Source: VRUE01 sp963717375
GTDB taxonomy: Bacteria; Actinomycetota; Thermoleophilia; Solirubrobacterales; 70-9
Reading direction: 5' to 3'
DNA: 64,000 bases
Assembly: GCA_963717375.1 (NCBI GenBank)
Contig: OY970329.1
Coordinates: 1,426,001 to 1,490,000, forward strand
This document shows, one piece after another, positions 23,511-30,471 of the stretch (the first letter of the stretch is position 1; each line of letters opens with the position of its first letter). The notes under the pieces were generated by a model, which was given only the letters and a program-made list of their open reading frames with translations, had not been told where the DNA came from and searched no databases. The position numbers were made by a program, and so were the translations under genes.

Positions 23511-23684
23511 CTGGACAACACACCTGATCTTCTGGCCGATTGCCAACGCGCCTACCTCGCAGCGCCGGGGCACCTGCGCCGCCAGTGGAACCAGGTGCTG
23601 TTCGAGCGCCCCCACATTGCCGACCGCCCTGAATGGCGAAGCTCTCACCGGCAGCAGCGCTTCTTCTGGCGGTGGTTCGAGTAA
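23511..23684 (+). pseudogene. Remnant of a serine-recombinase C-terminus next to tRNA-Ala(TGC)
   Basis: The frame reads LLADCQRAYLAAPGHLRRQW and NQVLFER, then diverges to HIADRPEW and ends at a TAA 11 bp from the 3' end of the tRNA-Ala gene. The conserved piece matches the C-terminal region of large serine recombinases (APxxLRRxxNQAxFE). It is near-identical to the remnant beside the second tRNA-Ala gene at 24.9-25.1 kb. The catalytic N-terminal half is absent. Confidence 0.6.
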
Positions 23685-23695
23685 AGAGCTTCTAG

Positions 23696-23768
23696 TGGAG
23701 CCAGCCGGAATCGAACCGGCGACCTTTCGGATGCAAACCGAACGCTCTGCCAGCTGAGCTATGGCCCC
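23696..23768 (-). tRNA. tRNA-Ala (anticodon TGC)
   Basis: 73-nt cloverleaf on the minus strand: acceptor GGGGCCA with TGGCTCC plus discriminator A, D-arm TAGCTCAGCTGGCAGAGC, anticodon loop TTTGCAT (TGC), T-arm GCCGG-TTCGATT-CCGGC. No encoded CCA. Its 3' end is bordered by a recombinase remnant, suggesting past use as an attachment site. Confidence 0.96.
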
Positions 23769-23816
23769 GCACTGAAAGTGTAGGCGGACTCGGCAGCCAC
23801 CGAGCGGCGGGTACCC

Positions 23817-24725
23817 CTAATCGTCGAAGTCGAAGTCCTTCGGCGGTTTCTGCTCAAACCAGAGCTGGTCATCCTCGGGGGTCTCCTCGAGGAAGTCCGG
23901 TGTCTCCTCCAGCACGTCCTCGTCGGCGCGCGGCGGCGCGGGCGGGGTCGATTCAGGCTCAGACTCCTCGGCCCGCTCAGGCTCGTCCTCGACCACCTCT
24001 GCGTCTTCGATTAGCTCTGCCTCTGGCTCATCAGCGAGCGGCGGCTCGGGATCGCGCGGGGCCTCGAGCGCCTGGTCAAGTTCGTCGGAGAGGCGCTGCT
24101 CATTCCAGAAGGCATCGTCCTCGTCGTCGAGATCCTCGTCGTCATCGGGCGCCGGACCTTGGACGGTTACCTCGGCCTCTTCGGCCTCGCCGAGGCCGGC
24201 AAGCGGGTCAGATGGGGCGAGGCGAGGCTCGGTGATCTCCTCCTCGACCAGCTCCTCGTCGGTCGGGTTGGGCGGACCGGCAAGCTCCTCCTCGACATCG
24301 AAGATCTCGGTCGGTTGTTCGGCGATCGCGTGGCGCTCTTCGGTCGAGGGGCCACTCGGTTCGATCTCGGGCTCGGCATCGGCCTCCGGCTCCGGTAGGT
24401 CCGCGACGATCTCGTGCTCCATCGCCGGCTGCTCCTCCTCGGCGGGAGCCTCGTCGACCGCTGCGGGCTCGTCACTGCGCGGTGGAGGCGGCTCCTGGAG
24501 ATCGGTGATAGTCGGCTCGCGCCGCGTCGCGGGCTCCTCGGCCGTCTCGGGCTGCGTCATGAATTCCGTCGGCGCCTCCGCGGCTGGATCGTGCGCCTCC
24601 TCGTCCCCAGGCCGCTCCGCCTGACCGAACGCCTCATCCTCGAGCTGCTTCAGCTCGGAATCGCCCGCGCCATGCGCGCGCTTCAGTTCCAGGTGCTCGC
24701 GTATTGCCTCGTCGAGAATGCCCAT
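23817..24725 (-). CDS. Acidic, intrinsically disordered hypothetical protein
   Basis: 302 aa from the ATG at 24725 (MGILDEAIREHLELKRAHGA), where the coding character begins; the upstream extension to 24803 is unlikely. After a short helical, mixed-charge head, residues ~45-300 are almost entirely Glu/Asp/Pro/Ala with few hydrophobics, ending PKDFDFDD. This predicts a highly acidic disordered protein. It is the only gene between the two tRNA-Ala genes. It has no signal peptide or known domain. Function unknown. Confidence 0.7.
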   Translation of the reverse strand: MGILDEAIREHLELKRAHGAGDSELKQLEDEAFGQAERPGDEEAHDPAAEAPTEFMTQPETAEEPATRREPTITDLQEPPPPRSDEPAAVDEAPAEEEQPAMEHEIVADLPEPEADAEPEIEPSGPSTEERHAIAEQPTEIFDVEEELAGPPNPTDEELVEEEITEPRLAPSDPLAGLGEAEEAEVTVQGPAPDDDEDLDDEDDAFWNEQRLSDELDQALEAPRDPEPPLADEPEAELIEDAEVVEDEPERAEESEPESTPPAPPRADEDVLEETPDFLEETPEDDQLWFEQKPPKDFDFDD

Positions 24726-24813
24726 TGGCTGCGTCCCCTCGGGGAAGCTAAAGCCTATGCGGTTATCCTTGCGCTTGCGAGGGCCGTGGGACGAACCTCC
24801 CACGCACGCACTC

Positions 24814-24886
24814 GGGGCTATAGCTCAGCTGGCAGAGCGCCTGGATCGCACCCAGGAGGTCGGCGGTTCGAATCCGCCTAGCTCCA
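24814..24886 (+). tRNA. tRNA-Ala (anticodon CGC)
   Basis: 73-nt cloverleaf: acceptor GGGGCTA with TAGCTCC plus A, D-arm TAGCTCAGCTGGCAGAGC, anticodon stem CCTGG/CCAGG around ATCGCAC (CGC), T-arm GGCGG-TTCGAAT-CCGCC. No encoded CCA. The 3' end is overlapped on the other strand by the last codons of a recombinase remnant. Confidence 0.95.
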
Positions 24887-25147
24887 CTGGAATGGCCTCA
24901 CTCGAACCAGCGCCAAAGAAACGGCGCTGGCGGTGACAGCCTTGCCGCCCAGGCTCTTGGGCAGTTCCGGGTCGGCGAGCGTGGCAAAGGGCTCGGCGAT
25001 CTCGGCCTCACCGATCTTGTCGTCGTAGACCACCAGCCGCTCGAAGAGCGCCTGGTTCCATTGCCGCCTTAGATGACCAGGCGCAGCCAGGTAGGCGCGC
25101 TGGCAATCGGTGAGCAGATCGAGCGCCCGAGATCCACAGCATCCCAA
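24878..25147 (-). pseudogene. Remnant of a serine-recombinase C-terminus at tRNA-Ala(CGC)
   Basis: The frame reads LLTDCQRAYLAAPGHLRRQW, NQALFERLVVYDDKIGEAEI and AEPFATL, which is the C-terminal region of large serine recombinases. The N-terminal catalytic domain is missing. The last codons (TGG AGC TAG) are the antisense of the tRNA-Ala 3' end, so the gene stops inside the presumed attachment site, as is common for tRNA-targeting integrases. The N-terminal edge near 25140 merges with another ORF next to a CCCAACT-AAA-AGTTGGG palindrome (25143-25159). Confidence 0.65.
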
Positions 25148-25365
25148 CTAAAAGTTGGGCTTGTCTTGATGACCTGGTTCCGGACAAACGCCCACGCGAC
25201 ATCTTCCTCGGTCGCGTCTCCATCTGGCAACGCATTCAGTGCTTCAAATACAGGGGTCCAGATAACGGTGGGCGTGCAGGACACCGTCAAGCTTGCGCGG
25301 CCGTAGCGCACCCTTGCACGAGAGGTCTCAATACTGACCATCAGCCTTTTCTTCTTTTCCGGCAT
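25069..25365 (-). CDS. Hypothetical protein, probably 3'-truncated
   Basis: 98 aa from ATG 25365 (MPEKKKRLMVSIETSRARVR). The part up to about 25150 reads like a normal soluble protein (LTVSCTPTVIWTPVFEALNA, TEEDVAWAFVRNQVI). Downstream the frame crosses the recombinase remnant in a different reading frame, so the last ~25 residues are probably not native and the gene was cut at the junction. No family recognised. Low confidence that it is expressed. Confidence 0.4.
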   Translation of the reverse strand: MPEKKKRLMVSIETSRARVRYGRASLTVSCTPTVIWTPVFEALNALPDGDATEEDVAWAFVRNQVIKTSPTFSWDAVDLGRSICSPIASAPTWLRLVI

Positions 25366-25533
25366 TCGTCAGCAGCTTACATAGTGCGCGATCAATACAA
25401 GGAACTCGACTCACTCGGACTCAGCATCCTCAAGCGCGGCTGTCGGCTCGCCATCAGAGTGCGCTTAGACCGCAGGTGTGGTGTCCGAAACACGGATCGA
25501 TCCCACGAGGTCGACGAGCGGAGCGCTGTCTAG

Positions 25534-26211
25534 TCAAACTGCCGAACTGCGGCTCGCGATCTCGACATGAAGGTGCTCAGGAATGCACTGCTCATCGTCC
25601 GGCCATCTCCCATCGAATTCAATGCCAATCGTATGGAATCGGGCATCGGCGTTCCGAGCAGTAACAACGATGTCCAACTCAATGCGATCCGCCCGGATTT
25701 TCCCCCGGAGGTCAGCGGGCTGGGGAACGACATCCAGGTTGACGTACCGATCTCCTTCCTCGCTCTGATCCTTGCGGATGTGAACGCAGTCGAAGTGCCG
25801 TCCGACGCCGGGAGCCAAATTCAGATGGGTCTCCGTTGGCCAGCTGCCCGAAACGGCCAAAGGCATCTCGCCCATGTTCTCACTGTCCGGCGTTGGATTC
25901 TGTCCGAGCCTCGCCAGACGGACGCGTTCAACCAGGATTTGCGCCTCCTCGGCCATGCTCTTGCCGACTCGGTTAGTCACCCGGAGCCGCGCATAGGCCG
26001 CCCGGGTACCGCCCTTCGGATGACCTTCTATCCTCATCCCTACGACCTGAAGGTCTCTGCTATCCGCCGAATCAAAGCTGATGTCTAGAACTGGGCGGCG
26101 GAGCCGATCACGTAGCACGCCGATGTAGAGCGCGACAAGCGTGGCGCCTAGCGTCCCCAGCGCAATCAGCCACTCTCGGACTGCTTGCCAGCAAATCGTC
26201 CCCACCTGCAT
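25534..26211 (-). CDS. Hypothetical protein with N-terminal membrane anchor
   Basis: 225 aa from ATG. A hydrophobic span near the N-terminus (WLIALGTLGATLVALYIGVL) is followed by a basic turn (RDRLRRPVL) and a ~180-residue soluble domain that appears beta-rich (ARLRVTNRVGKSMAEEAQIL, RADRIELDIVVTARNADARF). The arrangement is typical of anchored proteins of unknown function in actinobacterial accessory regions. It is isolated, with no clear operon partner. Confidence 0.6.
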   Translation of the reverse strand: MQVGTICWQAVREWLIALGTLGATLVALYIGVLRDRLRRPVLDISFDSADSRDLQVVGMRIEGHPKGGTRAAYARLRVTNRVGKSMAEEAQILVERVRLARLGQNPTPDSENMGEMPLAVSGSWPTETHLNLAPGVGRHFDCVHIRKDQSEEGDRYVNLDVVPQPADLRGKIRADRIELDIVVTARNADARFHTIGIEFDGRWPDDEQCIPEHLHVEIASRSSAV

Positions 26212-26316
26212 GGTTACATCGTATTTCGGTGGCCGCTGTGGTGGGTGAGAACGCCTGCCTCGAATTGCTTCCTGATCTGGAATCCGGCGACCAAAACGGA
26301 GCGAGGCCCGGAATTC

Positions 26317-26505
26317 TCAGCGTCCGTCCCCTCCGGTGAGAACCATCACCGCCGCGATCCAAGAGCGATTGAATGCGCGCGAGGTCGAAATGGCCGATGC
26401 AGCCCCCGCTATCGCTGCCACCGGCGCACCGACGACGCTGGCCGTCGCCACCCCGTTCAGCAGCACCTGCTTTCCCAACTCCTCCGGCAGGTTCGGCGCT
26501 AGCTC
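26317..26505 (-). pseudogene. In-frame 3' continuation of the upstream gene after a TAA
   Basis: Directly after the TAA of the neighbouring gene (26506-26508), the same frame stays open for 62 codons: ELAPNLPEELGKQVLLNG, then an Ala/Val-rich hydrophobic stretch (ASVVGAPVAAIAGAASA), then TSRAFNRSWIAAVMVLTGG, ending in TGA. No good independent start is seen; a TTG after GGAGGAG is possible. It looks like the C-terminal membrane-active part of the upstream protein split off by a stop mutation, or reached by readthrough. Confidence 0.5.
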
Positions 26506-27390
26506 TTAGATTGCCGCCCTGAAGCCTCGACTGACCTCGTGGCCCACTCTCCTCATGAACTCGTAGGCATCGCGAGGGTCGCTTTCGATCGCAAGGCGCT
26601 CAAACTCTCGCAGACGGTCGCGCGCCTCCTGACTGCCTCTGTGGTCACGGAACTCAAGTACCGCCTCCCAGGGGAGCCCCCCAATGTCGCCAACTACGAC
26701 GCTGAGGGCCTCGCTCCCGGCAAGCTCAGGTTCGGCGCCTCCCCTCGCGATCATTGGCGCGAACAGTGGGGTCCCGGTGAACGATGCCTCCAGCGCCGCT
26801 GCGACGGTGGCGTCGCGGTTGAACGACTCATAGACGAACGAGCGCAGGAAACGATCGGTGCCGGGCATCAGCTCCTGATCGGTGAAGTCAACGAAGTTCT
26901 GTCGACGGATCGCCTCGTAGATCGGCTCACCAACCGAACCGGGGTGCTTTTCACCGCCAATGTCGATCGTCCGTATCCAGTCAGGCTCAAACGCCGCGAG
27001 GTCATCGAGGATGCCGGTGTGGAACTCGGCTAGGTAAGCGTTGCTGACCCGCCCCTCGACGAAGACGCGCATCTCTTTTGCGGGAACACCCGCCACATCC
27101 TCCTCGCCGATCGCGAGGGTCATTGGGGAGCCAACGGCGTTGACACGGCGGCTTTGGTCGAGCAGCTCCGGGGTCATGGCCTCGGGTGGATTCCAAAAGC
27201 TGGCTCCACCGTTTGGGGTGATTGAGACGTCGAGTAGCCCCACTTCAAAGATCAGCTCGTCGTAGAGGACGGCGGCCTCCTTCGCCTTCGTGACCGCGTC
27301 TGGGCTTTGAGGGTCCGAGAAGAGCTCCACCGCCGAACGGAGCGGAAAAAGGATTCTCCTTATCGGGTCCGAGCCTTGGCGATCTTCCAT
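26506..27390 (-). CDS. Hypothetical protein, possibly truncated by a premature stop
   Basis: About 294 aa from the ATG at 27390 (MEDRQGSDPIRRILFPLRSA; an ATG at 27420 is also possible). Soluble and mixed alpha/beta, with landmarks AVLYDELIFEVGLLDVSI, HTGILDDLAAFEPDWIRTI, LRSFVYESFNRD and LSVVVGDIGGLPWEAVLEFR. The C-terminus is FRAAI followed by TAA and an open in-frame extension, so the intact protein was perhaps ~357 aa with a hydrophobic tail. No domain recognised. Accessory region; divergent from the membrane protein at 27437. Confidence 0.55.
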   Translation of the reverse strand: MEDRQGSDPIRRILFPLRSAVELFSDPQSPDAVTKAKEAAVLYDELIFEVGLLDVSITPNGGASFWNPPEAMTPELLDQSRRVNAVGSPMTLAIGEEDVAGVPAKEMRVFVEGRVSNAYLAEFHTGILDDLAAFEPDWIRTIDIGGEKHPGSVGEPIYEAIRRQNFVDFTDQELMPGTDRFLRSFVYESFNRDATVAAALEASFTGTPLFAPMIARGGAEPELAGSEALSVVVGDIGGLPWEAVLEFRDHRGSQEARDRLREFERLAIESDPRDAYEFMRRVGHEVSRGFRAAI

Positions 27391-27436
27391 TTCGAAGACG
27401 ATAGATCGGCGTCGGGGCAATCCCTAGCCTCGCTGA

Positions 27437-27940
27437 GTGGTGGCTGGCTACCTAACCCTGAGCGACCTGTTCTTTGTTGGACTGGCTCTTGACATAACCG
27501 GCGGAGTCCTGCTCGCCAAAGGATTGTTGCTGACGCCGCGAGAACTGGCCATGCTGAACACCATGTACGGCTCCGGAATCGGGGTCCACAGGGACCGATG
27601 CCGGAACCGGGTGCTCGGCGAGTTCGGGGTCGCGTATCTGACGGCTGGGTTCGTCTTGCAGGCGGTCGGCTATGCGCTGCAAATCAGTGGGCACCCAAGC
27701 GAGACTGGCGAAAGCCGGCTTCTTGCTACTTTGGTTATGGCCGCCGTTGCCGTCGCGCTCGCGTGTGCAGCGTTCGCGCTGCTTCATGGCCGCCGGACTG
27801 ACGCCCTGCTCACGCGGGCCGATGAGGCGCATCCGGCGGTAGCCAAGGAAATGCCCGGGACTAGACACGGCTCGTCGCAAGGTGCAAGCGCGCGACTGAG
27901 GGCTACGACAACGGACGCGCTTCGTGCAATCGGCGGATGA
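27437..27940 (+). CDS. Hypothetical integral membrane protein
   Basis: 167 aa from GTG. Three hydrophobic spans: LFFVGLALDITGGVLLAKGL at the N-terminus, VAYLTAGFVLQAVGYAL in the middle and TLVMAAVAVALACAAFALL. The C-terminal ~45 residues are polar and probably cytosolic. Divergent from the split gene, starting 46 bp away. No family recognised. Confidence 0.55.
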   Translation: MVAGYLTLSDLFFVGLALDITGGVLLAKGLLLTPRELAMLNTMYGSGIGVHRDRCRNRVLGEFGVAYLTAGFVLQAVGYALQISGHPSETGESRLLATLVMAAVAVALACAAFALLHGRRTDALLTRADEAHPAVAKEMPGTRHGSSQGASARLRATTTDALRAIGG

Positions 27941-28005
27941 CGGCTTGTTTCAAATGCTCGGGCGATCCTGAGGCACCGTCTCCGTAGTTAGGCTGCGGTA
28001 CGGCC

Positions 28006-28608
28006 GTGAACGACTCAACTCAAGCTGCGAGGAACCGGTGGGCACAGCCACTCGACCTCACCGAAGTGGGGGAGCTCACGGCCCAGTGGCTTGAAGGCAC
28101 TCTGAACTGGAGTCCATGGCAAGCCGGATCACCAGCCGATGACGAGACGATGCCTCTCGTGCCCTACCTCGCGACTATGAATCGGCTCGGCTACATCACG
28201 GACTTTTCGCAGCCTGGCGTTCCCGACGACCAGCGGGCGGCCGCCAGTGGTTTCTGTCACAGGCCGCAAGCCGAGTGCCTCGCATCCCTGTCGCTCGAAA
28301 GCGAGCTTGTGGCGCTGACTGAGTACCCCGATGTCGGATCGGCGTACGAGATCCCGATTACCCAACAGGACGAGCGCACCTTCACGATCCTCGCCGGGCG
28401 CCCAGTCATCGATGCGTCCTGGGGGCTTAATTCCCGAGTGTTGTCGCTGCTTTCCGGGTGCTACTACGTTTCGATCGTCGATCCATCTTGGGGGCGTGAC
28501 GACCTACTTTGGACATCCGTCGTTGCTGCCCTGAAACGCGCGACTCATGATTGCGCAGGCGGGCTGGTGGATCATTCCTTCTGGGAGAGAGCCGACGACC
28601 CCAAATGA
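28006..28608 (+). CDS. Hypothetical protein resembling the DUF6919 family
   Basis: 200 aa from GTG. The order of features fits a family of unknown function known mainly from Streptomyces: a Trp-containing N-terminus (RWAQPLDL), LTAQWLEGTLNW, PLVPYLATMNRLGYITDFSQ with PGV and QRAAASGF, then a smaller C-terminal domain with DPSWGRDDLLW. Soluble, with no catalytic motif I can point to. Family assignment is from memory of these motifs and needs a profile search. It precedes the repeat-flanked amidase gene. Confidence 0.55.
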   Translation: MNDSTQAARNRWAQPLDLTEVGELTAQWLEGTLNWSPWQAGSPADDETMPLVPYLATMNRLGYITDFSQPGVPDDQRAAASGFCHRPQAECLASLSLESELVALTEYPDVGSAYEIPITQQDERTFTILAGRPVIDASWGLNSRVLSLLSGCYYVSIVDPSWGRDDLLWTSVVAALKRATHDCAGGLVDHSFWERADDPK

Positions 28609-28686
28609 ACCGGCCTTGATACGTAGACCAGATCGCTAAGGGCTAAAGCTGTCGGTGCAGTTGTCTGACCGCCCGCGTCTTCTCCT

Positions 28687-28712
28687 GGTTCGAATGCCGT
28701 CCGGTTAGGCCC
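28687..28712 (+). repeat. 26-bp direct repeat, copy 1 (left of amidase gene)
   Basis: Matches 30323-30348 at 25 of 26 positions (differs at one G/A). It starts GGTTCGAAT and ends GGTTAGGCCC. Similarity stops at both edges. It lies in the 5' region of the amidase gene. Confidence 0.8.
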
Positions 28713-28804
28713 GGCAAAACTTAGCTGGGACCAAAATGGGACTCTGCACGATCCCGAAGCCGCTATCCTCCTCTACACGAAAATATGCAGGGAGGCAGAG
28801 AGTC

Positions 28805-30154
28805 ATGCGGTCACGGTGGAACCATCGCGTTATCTGGAGAACCCTTGGCAGTCTTGTCTTGGGGCTCTTGGTTTTGGTGTCGGTGCTGTTGGCTGTTTCA
28901 GCCACGGCCCAGGCTGACCCCCGATATTCAGTGATGAACGCCCCGGAAGGGGTCTACTGGCGCTCGGAACCGAACTGGGCCGCCGCCGAGCGCATCGCCG
29001 GTTTCGGGGTCTACAACGGCACCATCATCGAAGTTCATTGCTACCAGAGCGGTACGACCGTAGAAGGCTCCAGCGACACCATGTGGGAGCAGGCGACCGA
29101 TGTCGGCGGTTCCGGCTATGGCAGCGGCTGGCTGAACGAGCACTTCATCAACGACGGCCAGCCCATCAACCAGCCGTCACCTGGGGTACCGCCCTGTGGC
29201 GCAGCGCCGGCGCCACCGCCACCAAGCCCTGCACCGAGTCCCACCGGTGGCCTCGTTTTCCCGATCTTTAACGCTGAAGGCGGCATCTACTACCGATACG
29301 GGCCGCATTGGAACGAAACGACCGCCACGCCCGGGGTCGGGGTCTACAACGGGGACAATGTCGAACTCATCTGCGGGGCCTTCGGTGATCCGGTGGGACC
29401 GTACAGCGACACCGCTTGGAGCTACGTCAATAACCTTAGTCGATCTGTTGGGCCGGGCTGGGTCAACGAGCACTTCATCAATGACGGTGCGTCCGACAAT
29501 GGCTTTGTGGCGGGCGAGCCGATGTGCCAAACGGGAGGATCGGGTTCATCCGCTGGCGGGTCGGACGGAAGCTCATCAAGCATCCACTTCAATCGTTCTG
29601 CCGCTGTCGCTTGGGCGAAGGCTCATGCTGAGGACACTCCACCGGCCGACTCGGCCTGCACGTGGTTCGTGAGTAACGCGCTATGGGCTGGTGGACTTCC
29701 CGATAGTTCAGCCACTCCGTGGAACAGCTTTGCCTTTCACAGCGGCCGCATAAGAAACTACCCAGGATCGCTAACTGCTTGGTCAACGCCTCTATTCGTT
29801 AGCTACATTCGCAAGACCTTTCCCCGTTCCACCTATACCGAACTAGACTTGCGGGCCGGGCACACGAACGTGCCAGCCGCCCATCCCGGCGACGTGATCC
29901 TGTACGACTGGAACGGTAAGAGCAGCGTCAAGAACTGGTCGAACCTCGACCACGCTGCCCTGGTCATGTGGGACGCACCCCATAGTCAATATCCTGAAGT
30001 CGCCGAGTGGGGAGCCGATGATTTCCTCGCCTGGGGGGTGGCCGTAAACTACAAGTCACGTGGTTGGACCTGGTCGAAGGTGAGCAATAAGTGGCTACAG
30101 GAAAAGCATCCAAATACCAAAGCCTTCCTCCTACACATTGACACTGGAGGATAG
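28805..30154 (+). CDS. Secreted protein with two SH3-like repeats and an amidase domain
   Basis: 449 aa from the ATG at 28805 (GGGAGG upstream). Signal peptide: RSRWNHRVIWRT then a hydrophobic core to ATAQA. Two homologous ~75-residue repeats follow (GVYWRSEPNW...GWLNEHFIND and GIYYRYGPHW...GWVNEHFIND), resembling bacterial SH3 cell-wall-binding repeats, joined by Pro/Ser-rich linkers. From ~290 there is a putative amidase domain (Amidase_6-like): FNRSAAVAWAKAHA, then the probable catalytic Cys in SACTWFVSNALWAGG, GDVILYDWNG and the His in LDHAALVMW. Probably acts on peptidoglycan or other wall material. Flanked by direct repeats; a hairpin follows. Confidence 0.75.
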   Translation: MRSRWNHRVIWRTLGSLVLGLLVLVSVLLAVSATAQADPRYSVMNAPEGVYWRSEPNWAAAERIAGFGVYNGTIIEVHCYQSGTTVEGSSDTMWEQATDVGGSGYGSGWLNEHFINDGQPINQPSPGVPPCGAAPAPPPPSPAPSPTGGLVFPIFNAEGGIYYRYGPHWNETTATPGVGVYNGDNVELICGAFGDPVGPYSDTAWSYVNNLSRSVGPGWVNEHFINDGASDNGFVAGEPMCQTGGSGSSAGGSDGSSSSIHFNRSAAVAWAKAHAEDTPPADSACTWFVSNALWAGGLPDSSATPWNSFAFHSGRIRNYPGSLTAWSTPLFVSYIRKTFPRSTYTELDLRAGHTNVPAAHPGDVILYDWNGKSSVKNWSNLDHAALVMWDAPHSQYPEVAEWGADDFLAWGVAVNYKSRGWTWSKVSNKWLQEKHPNTKAFLLHIDTGG

Positions 30155-30175
30155 GGTTTCATGAGACTTCCTCTG

Positions 30176-30203
30176 CGCCTGGGCTCGCTCGAAAGCCCAG
30201 GCG
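30176..30203 (+). terminator. Hairpin after the amidase gene (probable terminator)
   Basis: Perfect 10-bp stem CGCCTGGGCT / AGCCCAGGCG with an 8-nt loop, 22 bp after the amidase stop. There is no T-tract, so it is either a GC-rich actinobacterial-type terminator or an mRNA-stabilising hairpin. It could serve both converging genes. Confidence 0.65.
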
Positions 30204-30322
30204 TAGATATTGAACGAGCCGCTCTCAGGAACTAGGCCGAGGGCGACCGCGATCCACCCGTTCAAGTTGGCGGGGCTATATCGTCGCGCGGTGCAGAGCG
30301 CCGATGCGATTCCGCGCATCTC

Positions 30323-30348
30323 GGTTCGAATACCGTCCGGTTAGGCCC
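30323..30348 (+). repeat. 26-bp direct repeat, copy 2 (right of amidase gene)
   Basis: Second copy of the repeat at 28687-28712, same orientation, 1,636 bp further on, with a single mismatch. The two copies bracket the secreted amidase gene, as expected for a recombination footprint. Confidence 0.8.
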
Positions 30349-30471
30349 ATCGGAGGAAGCCCTTGCACGTCCGGGGGCTTCTGCTTCGAGCTTGCTTGAA
30401 CCGCTGCCGGAATCGCGCTCCAATTCAGGCTAGTCCAAGCTTGCGTCGGCGGCTACAAAGCTCTGCTGCGC

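Larger units (their letters stand above)
30155..30471. other. Non-coding stretch with terminator hairpin and direct repeat
   Basis: 317 bp between the amidase gene and the convergent TIR gene. It contains the hairpin at 30176-30203 and direct-repeat copy 2 at 30323-30348, preceded by a local hairpin (GATGCG...CGCATC, about 30304-30320). No convincing ORF or promoter is seen in the rest. Confidence 0.6.

Noticed and set aside
28700..30346. GTTAGGC at the repeat ends as an integron attC core site
   Set aside because: The matching RYYYAAC core at the expected distance and the attC palindrome are absent, and no integron integrase is present.
30255..30350. Possible tRNA ending at the second direct repeat
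   Set aside because: A T-loop-like GGTTCGAAT and a GATGC hairpin are present, but the T-stem has a mismatch next to the loop and the acceptor and D-stems do not pair.
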